From Ctena decussata (taxonomy: Eukaryota > Mollusca > Bivalvia > Lucinida > Lucinidae): 64,000 nt of DNA. The notes below the pieces were generated by a model. That model did not search any database and was not told where the DNA came from. It saw nothing but the letters and a program-made list of their open reading frames with translations. Each line of letters opens with the position of its first letter. Position 1 is the first letter of the stretch. The stretch covers positions 248,501 to 312,500 of the forward strand of contig OZ022510.1 in assembly GCA_963989385.1 (NCBI GenBank). Direction: 5' to 3'. Shown piece after piece: positions 24,000 through 34,137 of the stretch. Made by a program: the position numbers and the translations under genes.

Positions 24000-24890
24000 G
24001 TAAAACTAGGAACGTCATTTGAACAAACCTGATAGAGACATTCAATTTGGTTAAAGGTCAAAGAATGACTTTGACGCGTATGGTTAAAATTTATTTGACT
24101 GTATTTATTAACCTTTGCACCAAAATCTTATACAGTTTTACATGAACTCTTATATTTTAGTATTCCCCCCTATACAAAAGCACCAGAAAGCAAATTTGAC
24201 CTTGCCATAAATAATGTCTAGGTCAGCCCAAGGTAATCATTTAAACAATCTTGGGCCAAAATCTTCAAAACCTTCCATGAAATCTTATGTTATAGCATTC
24301 ACCAATACTTGACCGTGCTGTTAGAAAAATTACGGTCAACTCTAGGTCCTCATTGAATAATCTAGGTAGTACTTGAGTACCCAATGCTACATACCAAGTT
24401 TCCAGGCGTTAGGGCAATAGGTTCTGGAGGAGAAGATAGTTAAAGTTTTTTTTTTACTATATATGGACACGGTGGCCATGCTGGTCATGTGACTCAGACC
24501 ATTTTAGCAAAGTTTCTTTTCCGTCAGTCCTTAAAGGCTCAATATGAAATTTGGTCACAATTAGACCAGTGGCTTTTGTGGAGAAACTGATAAGATATGA
24601 AAGTCAAGAATGAAAAATGACCTTGACCTGTTGTACTTATCAAACTTCCTGTACACATTAAGATTACTGTATACACTAATTTTTAGGCCAAGATCAACAA
24701 AATTTTTCATGAAATCTTATGTTCTAGAATTTATCTATATTTAACCTTGCCGTAAAAAGGTCCATGTCAACCCAAAGTCATCATTTGAACAATCTATATA
24801 GCACTTGAGTATACAAACCAAGTTTCAAGGCTACTCGGATTTAAAATGATTTGAAATTGATTTTTAATTTGCTGAGAAAATCGTTCAAAG
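24000..24890 (+). repeat. Diverged mollusc-type repeat with internal units
   Basis: Three diverged units share a pattern of 'ggccaa.atc...aaa....ttcatgaaatcttatgtt.tag', then 'ttgacc.tgc.gta', then 'aggtca.ccc.aggtcatcatt.gaacaatct' (about 24115, 24255 and 24690). 'ccaagtttc.agg' ends two of them. No coding sequence. Confidence 0.5.
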
Positions 24891-24956
24891 TATACAATTT
24901 GCAAATAAATTGATTTTCTTCCAGACGATTGCCAGTCGGTCTCATGAAATCAAGTA

Positions 24957-25316
24957 TCTTTATTTTTATTTTGCTACGAAAGAGATTTCATGGCTTCTAT
25001 TTCTAATGATAAACAATCTGAAATTATTGAAGCTTTTAACTCTACATCTAGATATCCAGATGATCATTTGAATATTGACAATCCTTACTTTGAAGGCATG
25101 GTGAATCAAATTTATCCACCTGAGCTGCAGTTAAACAAAGCTAATGCAGCAGATACTGAAGCCCCATTTTTGGATTTACTTATATCTGTTTCAAATAGAT
25201 TTGTTTCATCCAAAATGTATGATAATCGCGATGACTTTGGGTTTGACATAGCTCCGGTATTTCAGTGGTATTTCCCAGGGGGGTCTTCTGGTGTCGCAAT
25301 ACGTTCTTTTCATTGA
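24957..25316 (+). pseudogene. Penelope-like reverse transcriptase fragment, internally deleted
   Basis: The frame reads LFCYERDFMASISNDKQ, then EAFNSTSRYPDD at 25053-25064, where the RT catalytic YxDD box is Tyr-Pro-Asp-Asp. It continues through NPYFEGMVNQIYP and LNKANAADTEAPFLDL to YDNRDDFGFDI. At about 25248 it jumps into the element's 3' tail ('ggggtcttctggtgtcgcaatacg'), so roughly the C-terminal 200 residues are deleted. The Met at 24990 is internal to the domain and not a gene start. RT class is inferred from the motif order shared with 30.6 and 31.6 kb. Confidence 0.8.
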
Positions 25317-25856
25317 GTCCTCATCTCTGATTCATCATAGGACTATCCGTGATTTGTTTGTTTCCGGTGATGAATCATTGATGAGTTAGGAAACCTTCAT
25401 GTGGACCAAGCAGCTAACTTAATGTTTCAAACATCTGCAGAGGCAGGGGGTGAGGTTTGCGCCAAGTAAAACATGTTTAAGTCCTCAGTAATCTTTTGCT
25501 GACCGTTCCAAGGCGGTACTTCTGTTGCGGTTCCTTGATGTTATATTGTGCTGTGTCCGTTGTCCATGGTCACTGGTGGTTTGATCACCTGGATTGCTGC
25601 CCAATCTGCCATCTGTTTTGTTTTGCAATTAAAATAAAAATTAAGTAAAAATAGATATTGATGCTGTTATTGGGGTAGCTGAATGGCCAGTTGTTTGGGA
25701 ATGAGCTGCTCATTTGGTTTACTGTTTACTGTTTTCGTAAACTTGTGTCAATTTCTGTGTGTATGTGCTTCTTTCCCTATTGGATTTGAGAGCGGAATGT
25801 GGGATTTGATTATAGTAATTCCTGACCATTGCCTATCTTTTTGCCTCAAAGAAATA
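25317..25856 (+). repeat. 3' tail of the Penelope-like copy
   Basis: Carries the family landmarks in order: 'aaccttcatg.ggacca', 'ccgttccaaggcggtacttctgttgcggttcc', 'gggtagctgaatggccagttgtttgggaa.gagctgctcatt.ggttta', and the terminal 'attcctgaccattgcctatcttttt'. The end coincides with the 3' end of the other copies. Confidence 0.8.
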
Positions 25857-26085
25857 CAGTGTTAAAGACAGGACTTCCCTGCCGGGGGGTCTGGTTCCCA
25901 TCTCACTGCAGATTTACCTGTACAGGTAAAGGTGTGAGAATCTATTCATCCAATCAGTGGACCAGAATTACCAGTTATGACTATTTAATTGGCTGACTGG
26001 AGGTGTTGACACTATGTGATCAAGAGACAGAATGACACTTCTGAAGTTAATCCTCCTTATATAGTACCACCCCTGTCTTTAACTG
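25857..26085. mobile_element. 229-bp MITE-like element with terminal inverted repeats
   Basis: The left end CAGTGTTAAAGACAGG and right end CCTGTCTTTAACTG are inverted repeats (one 2-base indel). Inside is an 18-bp perfect palindrome TTTACCTGTACAGGTAAA at 25913-25930, framed by CTCAC / GTGAG. It abuts the 3' end of the Penelope-like tail. No ORF; a nonautonomous DNA transposon is likely, superfamily unknown. A target duplication is not clear. Confidence 0.65.
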
Positions 26086-28384
26086 GGATGAAATTCATTC
26101 AGATGATAAGGGTGTGAAGTAACGTTATCAACTATCCTCCGGTCTATATATATAACATGTATATACCATAAAAATCATAAAAAAAGTTTTTGCTTTAATA
26201 GTAACCACCCCCGTTATTTTCTAAATCAAGTGATATATTGACTTGCCAAACTCCGTGTTTTTCATCAGTTTTACAAAGGGGAGCAACATGAGTTTCTGTT
26301 TTTTTCTCAATATGGCGCTTCCAAATGGGGTCGACTCTTCAAGGAGAACATTCTTACATTTAAATAGCTGAGTTCCTATTGATTGTGAAATGAGGAGGTT
26401 AAGGGGAAAATAGTAAAAATGCATCCGTTGAGAGTATAACAACTTACAAGTTAAAACTGATTATAAGAAGTATTTTGGCAGTAACTGACGCACTTCTCTA
26501 TAGGCTCTTGATAACACCCTCCTCTACATCCGACACAACTCCACCTCCTCATAGCGTAAGATACACCGACACAGCTGTTTTTATAAGGTGAATACGGTAA
26601 GTGTTTAGTTTAACTTTCAATTCCTGTCACATATGTATGCAACTGTAGCTCATAAATAATCATTTAAACCACAAACTTTATACGCATTCAGTGCAGAGAA
26701 TGTAGTTCATGTAAAACAGTTCGAATAGAGAAACTTCTCTTTCTCTTTGTTTTTTTATCAACTGTCTGTATCCTTTGGAAGAAAGGAAGTAGTCATTATT
26801 TCGGATCCTTATCAGAGCAGTTAGTTTATAAAACGGCATTCAGCCAAATTGTTTGTAGGCGCATTCATAGCAAATTATTGCCGCTGCCGTAGATCTTTCC
26901 GACGGCGTCTCATATTTCTAAAACATATGTTTGATGAAGGAATAGTAACATTGCTTTTCACAGGCTGGTTACATGGTGATGAGCTAGAGGCAAATGCGCA
27001 GATAAAATCACATAGCCATAAGTAGGATGTTACCTTCGTAATCAGAACTTCAATCGTCGATGCTGTTAAAGTACTAATCGTACTGATAATTTAAAGCTGT
27101 CCTGATTTAATTTGTACTCAGACCCAAACTAAAAGCATGTAATCAAAGAAAAAGACAATGTCGTCGGGTACTGGCAATTGATTTACGACTCTTTCATTTT
27201 GATCTGATTGAGTTCAATATTTTTCTTTTTTAAAAAATCAGGCTGTTGTAAAAGCAAGGAGCCCACAAGTTAGACACACTCACCCTGAAATGATGTTTGA
27301 TTGACCCTGAGTTTAAAGCTGCACTCCCATGAATTCTTGAGGACATATGTCATACCACCGACTGTCCTTGGACAGGTCGTCTGTTTTACTAGTCCGTTTG
27401 TTTGTCTGTTATTTTAAGTGTGTGACTGCATTTTATTGTTTTTGTATCATATTTTATTCTAGGGACAGCTGTGATTTGCTATGTTGGCTGATCCGGAATA
27501 CTAAATTTGTGTATCCTCCATGACAAGATCTCACTGCTACAATGTTGTGTCATAACATGTGGAAGAGGGAAATAAACCACACCACTGTTCCTAGTGCACT
27601 CACTTAACTTAATGTGTAAGAATGTCAACTACCTTATAAGAGTACGTAGGTTTAATTATTGTTAACTGTCAAACTGTTTCCGTTTAATGTCTTCTTAGTT
27701 AGATTACTTTAGTTCTACACAACTGGAATCTCAGAGTGTAGATCAATAATTAGTAACAGTAGTACTAATTCACCACCGCCTCTCGCATTTCATAGGAGTT
27801 GAAAGTTGAAACAGTGCAAGATAATATTTACACTAGATAGGCTCCTGTCGATAAAACATTTTTCTTTATACTATTTTCTGACATGATGCTAGTCTTTTCA
27901 AGGGATCTGTAGCAAGTCTTAATCATCTCAAAGTCTCTGTTTTATGAACATTAGACCAAACTAAAAGTGGGATTTGAGAGACAGGAGACATATTTTAAAA
28001 CCATAATCTGAAAAAAGGACAATGCAAATCACTGTTAAAGACTGCAGCCAGTCTATATTTACACCTAACGCTGTCTGTCCTGACATGTTCCCATTGCGAG
28101 CAAGCATCTTCATCGGTTTATGAGGCCGGGAAATCAAACTGACATCGTGATGACTGCGTGATCTGACCGGACCTCAACATTTTTCAATTGCGTCCAGCAT
28201 TTACGGCTTTACGACTTTATCTTTTGTTCCCTTTTAGGTAATGGAGCACTGTAAAAAAGTTCACTTACTCTTCCTTAAACCTCTGCGTGGGAATAAAATG
28301 GACTCAAGTCAAATCAATACAAATTGCCTTCCCTTCCTTTCAATCGTAAACGGAGTTAATTTTTCACATAGAATTTCATTATCA
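26086..28384. other. No gene recognised
   Basis: AT-rich with only chance frames. I find no repeat shared with the rest of the window. Confidence 0.4.
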
Positions 28385-28445
28385 CCCTCCCACCGTCCTA
28401 CTGTTGAAAAGGACGTACAATCACAAGTTATCCGTCAATCAATTT
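28385..28445 (+). mobile_element. SINE 3' tail fragment
   Basis: 'ctactgttgaaaaggacgtacaatcacaagttatccgtcaatcaat' matches the SINE tails at 13929, 22290 and 36283. The upstream 150 bases may be its body, but no tRNA-like head is visible. Confidence 0.55.
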
Positions 28446-28921
28446 GCTACCCACAAATATTTCTAATTGAGCTAAGAGAGCATGATAGAAAGGATCTTAC
28501 TTATCACTGAGGAACGCTGAATAAATTCGAATGATCTGACATTACTGAAGTGAAACCGATGATTATCATTATGACGTAATTAAAGGACAAATTGATTAAG
28601 GGCTGTTATTATGTCAGAAGTATAGGAAAAAAGAATATAACTGTATTTAAAATTGTGTAGTAGGGTTGGGGCAGGTAAATTGTCGTTTTTTTGCGGTTGC
28701 ATATTGCATTTTACGGCTACCCTTACGCCTTAAACGTCGCTTTAAAGGGATTTTGCGAGCATAAAACGAATGATGTAGCGCCTTTGATGACTTCTTTAAG
28801 TACAGGTCTCCCCTTAATAGTATCCACCAAGCCAACTACTAAAGCTGATAAAACTACTACCAACTGACACAAACACATCTCGCATTATCCCCTGAAACGC
28901 GGAAGGGGTGGATGTAAAGGT

Positions 28922-29330
28922 AAAAACTGACAGTAGTTAATGACATGCAGCCACGGTAAACCAAACGAAGAGCTCTTTCACAGACAGGTGGCCATTCAGC
29001 TACCTTAACTAAAATATTGTGTTTCACATAAACAATACACAAATGTATTATACTAAAAACATAACAATTAATGCTGAGGAAAAACAACGAAAGAAAACAT
29101 GATTTGGAACAAAGGGGTGTGTCTTCAACCGGTGTAACGCGATCCAGGCTTTCGTCATTTCGCACTTGGAACGGTTAGTTGTTCGGCCCGTGTGAATTAT
29201 CACAGATATCGTGCAAATAAATTATGCACAAAATCTGAGATGAGGACTCGACAGAAACAACGTGGTACGACACTGTGAGATCCCCGGGCGTATCAAACAA
29301 CTTCGCAGAAATACTGGAGCAAACAAAGCC
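28922..29330 (-). repeat. Penelope-like 3' tail fragments, inverted
   Basis: 'cacggtaaaccaaacgaagagctctttc..agacaggtggccattcagctacc' (28950-29010) and 'aatctgagatgaggactcgacagaaa...cactgtgagatccccgggcg' (29229-29292) are reverse complements of two separate tail blocks, in the order expected for one minus-strand copy. The part between has been deleted or replaced. Confidence 0.65.
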
Positions 29331-30589
29331 CACCAACTGAATCCTAGAGGGCTAAGCAACAGACAAAACAGCTCCGGTCGCAACAAACTATAATAAACAG
29401 CTTCAAGTCGGCGTGCAATGTAATAGGAAAGCAGATTTTTTATGATGATCGGATAAACCACTTAGCATGCATTCTGTAACATTACATGTAATAGTCAATT
29501 CGTTGGTATGCAAGTGAGAAAACTCAGTTTTTCCTACAATTTTTCGAAGTTATATCAATTCATAGTGTCGGCGATAATATGTCAGGAAGCATTTTGAGGT
29601 TTATGACACGGATAGAACCGTTTGAAAGGAGTGAAGTTGAAGTTTTTTCACGGACATGAAAACATTCACATAACTATTTTCTCTAGCAAACTTAATTAAA
29701 AAAAATATTTGCTCTTTGGCAGACTTAATATAAAGTGATTTTCCATTTGTCTCTTTTTCTGTCGTTTGTTTTCTTCTTTGTCTTTCATGGGTTGTGGTTT
29801 GTGATTATGAATAAAACATAGACAAACATACTTCAACTGAAAACACAAGAAGATCTTTAATTCCAAGGAATCACGTTTTTATTAATTTGCCTACTTGAAT
29901 CTGAGATTAAGCAAATTACAGAATATATGGGAGACTAATCGGAAACAGTTCTATGTTTTCCACAAAAAGGCGTTTTAGTAAGTTCCACAAGTTCTTTAGT
30001 AAGGATTCTGTCTGATCATGTGGAGAAATATAAATCTTGAGCAATAGTGTTGATGTCATTTTATAAGGCGCCACTGAAATTAACATGCTATCTCAAGTTA
30101 GCAGAGGTTGGAGATACTGTTAACTACCATTTATAACTCTTTATCATTAGTAGTGGCATTAACCACAAACAGCCACGGTCCATGACTAGTAGTGCTTAAT
30201 ACAAAATAAGTCACTACCTGTCTATCATATAAAGAAGAAATTACTCAGTAAAAATATCACAGGCAAAGAACTGCAAATAAGCGTCGGTTCCCGACAAAAA
30301 TGTGGGTTCATGAGAAATAATGCAAAACTGTTAGTGTGAGCAGGGACTGGTTTAATAAAGTTAGGGTTAGGGATGCCAAACGATAAATAGTAACTTGAAG
30401 CAACTACACAAGCAAAATGAAGCTAATCAGCTCTTCTCCCTGTAGGTGCTCAAGATTCTAGCCTAAACAAACATATTAATTACACCAATTACTATTTTGT
30501 TATCTATTTTATTTACTTTTATATAAACTTAACATCAGCATATAAACAGACAAAATATAAAGATCTTTTGAAACTACAGTAAAGCTGAT
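29331..30589. other. No gene recognised
   Basis: AT-rich sequence, no recognisable feature. Confidence 0.4.
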
Positions 30590-30755
30590 AATATTTACAT
30601 TAGATATGGTACTAAGTTATTCAGACAAATTGTTGATATTCCGATGGGTACTAATTGTGCTGCTCTTGTAGCGGGTTTGTTATTATTTTGCTTTGAAAGA
30701 GATTCCATGGCTTCTCTTTCTAATGATAAACAATCTAAAATTATTTAGGCTTTTA

Positions 30756-31602
30756 TTTCGGAACCAGAATTTTATGGTGACTTAGTATACAAATTCAAAA
30801 AGATTAAGGGTAGGACTGATTTTTCTGATCAATTCCGAAAAATAATAATACGTCACAAACGTATTGGCTATAATTTAAATGTTATGCGACAGTCTGCATG
30901 CTTAGTGATTAACACAATTACGGTTGATAACTTTGCTGCACTCTTTAATTGCACACCGGGGGATCGGTCGTCAGACTCTATGATGGCCCCGACCTAAAGC
31001 TATATATTTTAGTTGGTTGGGACCGGAGCCTTTTTGTTTGTTGCTTGGTCCACCGGGGCTCAACTGGTGACCTTCTTTTGCTTCAGATTTCCAGTGGGGT
31101 CGTTTGGCAGGACAGGGATCTCCACCTGTCAGACGGCCCTTTGTATCTGTTGAGTCCTCGTCTTTGCTTCTTCATGGTGTTGAAATTTGATTTATGTGTT
31201 TACCGTGATGATTCATTGACGAGTTAGAGGGTTATCATGCGAACCGAACAACCAACTAAATGTTTTGTACCACTTCAGAAACTGAGGGTGAGGTTGGGCC
31301 TGTAAAATCGATTTAAGCCCCCCAGCAATTCATTACTGACCGTTCCAAGGCGGTAGTTCTGTTGTGGTTCTCTGTTGCCTGTTTTTGGTGTCAAAGTTTC
31401 TGTGATGTTTTACCTTATGTATGTTCTTATTATTTTTGGTTCGGTTGGGTTGCTGAGTGGCCACCCCTTGGGAACAAGCTGCTCACTCGGTTGGCCATAT
31501 GTTCTCTGTATCTTGATTATTTGTAATCTTAGTTGTTTCCAACTATGGTTTGAGGGCTGGATTTGGATTTTGATTGTTTCAGTTCCTGGTCTTTACTTTT
31601 TA
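30756..31602 (+). mobile_element. Nested 5'-truncated Penelope-like copy
   Basis: It starts inside the RT at SEPEFYGDLVYKFKKI, runs through QFRKI, RHKRIGYNLNVM and FAALFNCTP, then the 3' tail, and ends at the common terminus 'cagttcctggtcttta.ttttta'. CTTTTA occurs at 30750-30755 and again at 31603-31608. The outer RT continues correctly across the gap (…AF, then NSTSRY). 5' truncation with an intact 3' end is the usual result of target-primed reverse transcription. A further join may occur near 31225, where a segment matching 51842-52222 begins. Confidence 0.8.
31225..31602 (+). repeat. 3' tail, subfamily with 'ggtttgagggctggatttgg' end
   Basis: Nearly identical by eye to 51842-52222 over about 380 bases and to 32303-32555 over its last 240. 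The shared translation frame through it is a by-product of the similarity and not evidence of a protein. Confidence 0.8.
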
Positions 31603-32302
31603 CTTTTAATTCTACATCTAGATATATCTAGATGATCATTTGAATAGTGACAATCCTTACTTTGAAGGCATGGTGAATGGAATATATCCAAATGAGCTGC
31701 AGTTAAACAAAGCCAATGCAGCCGATACTGAAGGCCCAATTATGGATTTACATTTATCTATTTCAAAAGTATTTGTTTCAACCAAAATTCATGATAAACG
31801 CGATGATTTTGATTTTGATATAGTAAATTTTCATTTATGAATGGTAATGTTCCCTGTCCTATTCTTATGGGGCTTACAGTTCTCAACTTATTCAGTTTGC
31901 TAGAGTGTCTAGTAATGTGACTGACTTCAATGCCTGTAATAAAATTTTAACTGCTAAGCTTCTCCAACAGAGCTATCGGTATCATGAACTTGAATAGCTT
32001 TTCAAAAATTCATGCCGACACTATGAATTGATTTCTATATTCAAGTTCGTAGTAAAAGGTCTTTTGCAACAAGGCCTGTCGGAACCAGAATTTTATGGTG
32101 ACTTAGTCTATAAATTCAAAAAAATTGTAGGTAGCTCTGATTTTTCTGATCAGTTCAGAAAAATTGTCGTTCGTTACAAACGTACTGGCTTTAACATAAA
32201 TGTAATGCTACAGTCTGCATGTTTAGGAGTTAACCCAGCCATGGTTAATAACGTTGCTTCCCTCTTTAATTAGACGTCGGTTGGTCAGGTATCGGACTGT
32301 CA

Positions 32303-32555
32303 GGTTCTCTGTTGCCTGTTTTTGGTGTCAGAGTTTCTGTGATGTTTTACCTTATGTATGTTCTTATTATTTTTGGTTCGGTTTGGGTTGCTGTGTAGCC
32401 ACCTTTTGGGAACAAGCTGCTCACTCGGTTGGCCATATGTTCTCTGTATCTTGATTATTTGTAATCTTAGCTGTTTCCAACTATGGTTTGAGGGCTGGAT
32501 TTGGATTTTGATTGTTTCAGTTCCTGGTCTTTGCATACTTTTTACTTTTTTTTTT
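32303..32555 (+). mobile_element. Second nested tail copy, 253 bp with T-rich 3' end
   Basis: The outer copy's tail is interrupted after 'atcggactgtca' and resumes at 'caatgatgagcccgacataaaa', as the uninterrupted tail at 41148-41190 shows. The insert starts at 'ggttctctgttgcc', ends 'gcatactttttact' plus a T run, and TCA may be its short target duplication. Confidence 0.75.
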
Positions 32556-33300
32556 TCAATGATGAGCCCGACATAAAATTACTTAGTTTAGTTGGTTGGG
32601 GCCGGAGTTTGCCTTGTCTGTTGCTTGTTTTTTTTCTGGTCTAACTAATGGTTTTCTTTTGCTCCGGTGTTTTAGTGGTGTTGTTTGACTTCCTAGGGGT
32701 CTCCTGGTGTCACAATACGATATTTCCGTCCAATCCTCATCTCTGATTCATTATAGGTCTAATACATACGTGATTTGTTTGTTTCCGATGGTGTTTCATT
32801 GATTGGTTATGAAACCTTCAGGCGGACCAAACAGCTTAGTAAATGTTTCGAACCACTGCATAAGCAGAGGACGACGTTTGGTACCAGTAAAACCTGTTTA
32901 AGCCCCCCATTAGTCTTTTGCTGACCGTTCCAAGGCGGTACTTCTGTTGTGGTTCCTTGATGTTACATTTTGCTATGTCCGCTTGTTTATGTTCGCTGGT
33001 GGTTTGGTCACCTGTTTTGCTACCCAATCTGCCTTTTGTTTTGTTTGTAAGTTAAAGATAAAATAGATAAAAAAATGGATGTTGATGCTGTTTTTTATTA
33101 GGGTAGCTGAATGACCATGTATTTGGGAAAGAGCTGCTCATTCGGTTTACCGTGCATGTCTTTCGTGACTTTGTGTCATTTTTTTCGTGTGTGTGTGCTT
33201 CTTTCCCTATTGGTTTTGAGAGCGGGATGTGGAATTTGATTGAATTAATTCCTGATCATTGCCTATCTTTTTATTTTACTCAACAAAAAATAAATATGGA
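32556..33300 (+). repeat. 3' tail of the outer Penelope-like copy
   Basis: All tail landmarks occur in order, from 'gacataaaattacttagtttagttggttggggccggag' through 'ccgttccaaggcggtacttctgttgtggttcc' and 'gaatgaccatgtatttgggaaagagctgctcattcggttta' to the terminal 'aattcctgatcattgcctatcttttta' at about 33275. It is the best full-length tail in the window. Confidence 0.8.
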
Positions 33301-33728
33301 TTTCTTTTTTCCGATTGAATACATTAATTTTTTAATAAATGTTTTGCTAGGTTTCCGACAAACTGAATTCCATCATTATAGTCGTACCGGTTCAGTAACA
33401 TCAACAACATCAAAAAAATGCCGTAATGCAAATGATCAGTACAGCATACTTTGACACAAAATGAAATATAGAGCAAACAGTGAATCCAATGTTGAATCCC
33501 TCACTCATTGAATTGTGATCTAGATTCTTATAAAATGACGCGTATACAGTGTATTCATGCTACACTAAGAAATAATGTATTATGTCAGTCAAATGTCAGT
33601 TAATTAGGTCGCTTCAGCACATTGCAAACGATAATTCCAAGTAAACATAAGGTCGGAAGCATCAGTTGGTACATAAAATCTTAAAAAGTTTCTTCAAGAG
33701 CAGAGAATACATACAGAAGTAGGAACAT

Positions 33729-33774
33729 GAGCCAGACTACGTAGTTTCGGCTAATAAAGCCTCGTCAGTGACCC
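33729..33774 (-). ncRNA. Type I hammerhead ribozyme
   Basis: Read on the minus strand from 33774: stem I 5' strand GGGTCA; core CTGACGA (the invariant CUGANGA); stem II GGC / GCC with a 7-base loop; core GAAA; a very short palindromic stem III in ACTACGTAGT; the cleavage base C at 33735; then the stem I 3' strand TGGCTC (33734-33729). Stem I pairs over six bases with two G:U wobbles. All catalytic-core bases are present in the right order and spacing. Self-cleavage would fall between 33735 and 33734. A 3-4 bp stem III is weak as a monomer; such hammerheads are known to work better as dimers. Activity is inferred, not shown. Confidence 0.78.
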
Positions 33775-34109
33775 TGACAATATCTGGTGACGAAACCAGA
33801 AAAAAGCATACTGTAATTTCCTAATTTTAATTGGGCAGCGATTCAAAGACTGATTAGTTTCAAAAGGATCCAAATAATGTAAAAGGCGATGATCTAGAAT
33901 AATGGTCTAAATCGATCTCGAATTCCTAATTGCTCAGAATTTATCCTCTGATCTCAAAGGATGTAAATAAAATATAATCTGCACTATGGATGATGTACGG
34001 GGAGACGTTTTACGGCCGCCACACGGCACAACACCAGCTGCAGTGAGGTAGAATTAAAATCTTAAAACGTTTCTTCAAGAGCAGAGAATACATACAGAAG
34101 TAGGAACAT

Positions 34110-34132
34110 GAGCCAGACTACGTAGTTTCGGC
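34110..34132 (-). ncRNA. Truncated hammerhead ribozyme
   Basis: Second copy of the repeat keeps one stem II strand, GAAA, the palindromic stem III, the cleavage base and the stem I 3' strand, but ends before the CUGANGA core, so it cannot cleave alone. Confidence 0.6.
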
Positions 34133-34137
34133 TATAG

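Larger units (their letters stand above)
30602..32275 (+). pseudogene. Penelope-like reverse transcriptase, split by a nested copy
   Basis: The outer gene begins with RYGTKLFRQIVDIPMGTNCAALVA at 30602, where IPMGTNC is the RT motif before the YxDD box. It continues CFERDSMASLSNDKQ with a stop at about 30748. It is interrupted at 30756 by an 847-bp copy of its own family and resumes at 31609 with NSTSRY. There an extra two bases break the frame, after which DNPYFEGMVNGIYP, LNKANAADTEG and YDKRDDFDFDIVNF analogues follow. After another shift come QLIQFARVSSNVTDFNACN and QGLSEPEFYGDLVYKFKKIVG, RYKRTGFNINVMLQSACLGVNP and SLFN, ending at 32275. This is the most complete RT of the family here. No GIY-YIG or integrase is visible. 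Confidence 0.8.
33675..34137 (-). repeat. Hammerhead-bearing repeat, one full and one truncated unit in direct repeat
   Basis: A unit beginning 'aaaatcttaaaa.gtttcttcaagagcagagaata' occurs at 33675 and again at 34056, 381 bases on and in the same orientation. The second copy stops after about 80 bases, within the ribozyme. Apart from this, 33675-33920 matches 48906-49151 (same length, over 90% identical by eye). Direct repeats each carrying a hammerhead are typical of Penelope-like pLTRs and of retrozymes; which applies here is not settled. Confidence 0.8.

Noticed and set aside
25913..25930. 18-bp palindrome as an operator or protein-binding site
   Set aside because: It is the centre of a 229-bp TIR element, which explains it better.
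31375..32576. Repeated hydrophobic frames at 31375-31635, 32358-32576 and 52034-52243 that look like a conserved membrane protein
   Set aside because: They are translations of near-identical copies of the noncoding 3' tail. Similarity is as strong in other frames, and starts lie at different points.
33777..33795. Possible plus-strand hammerhead around CTGACAATATCTGGTGACGA
   Set aside because: The plus-strand core would read CTGACAA, which lacks the invariant G and therefore is not CUGANGA; only the minus-strand motif is complete.
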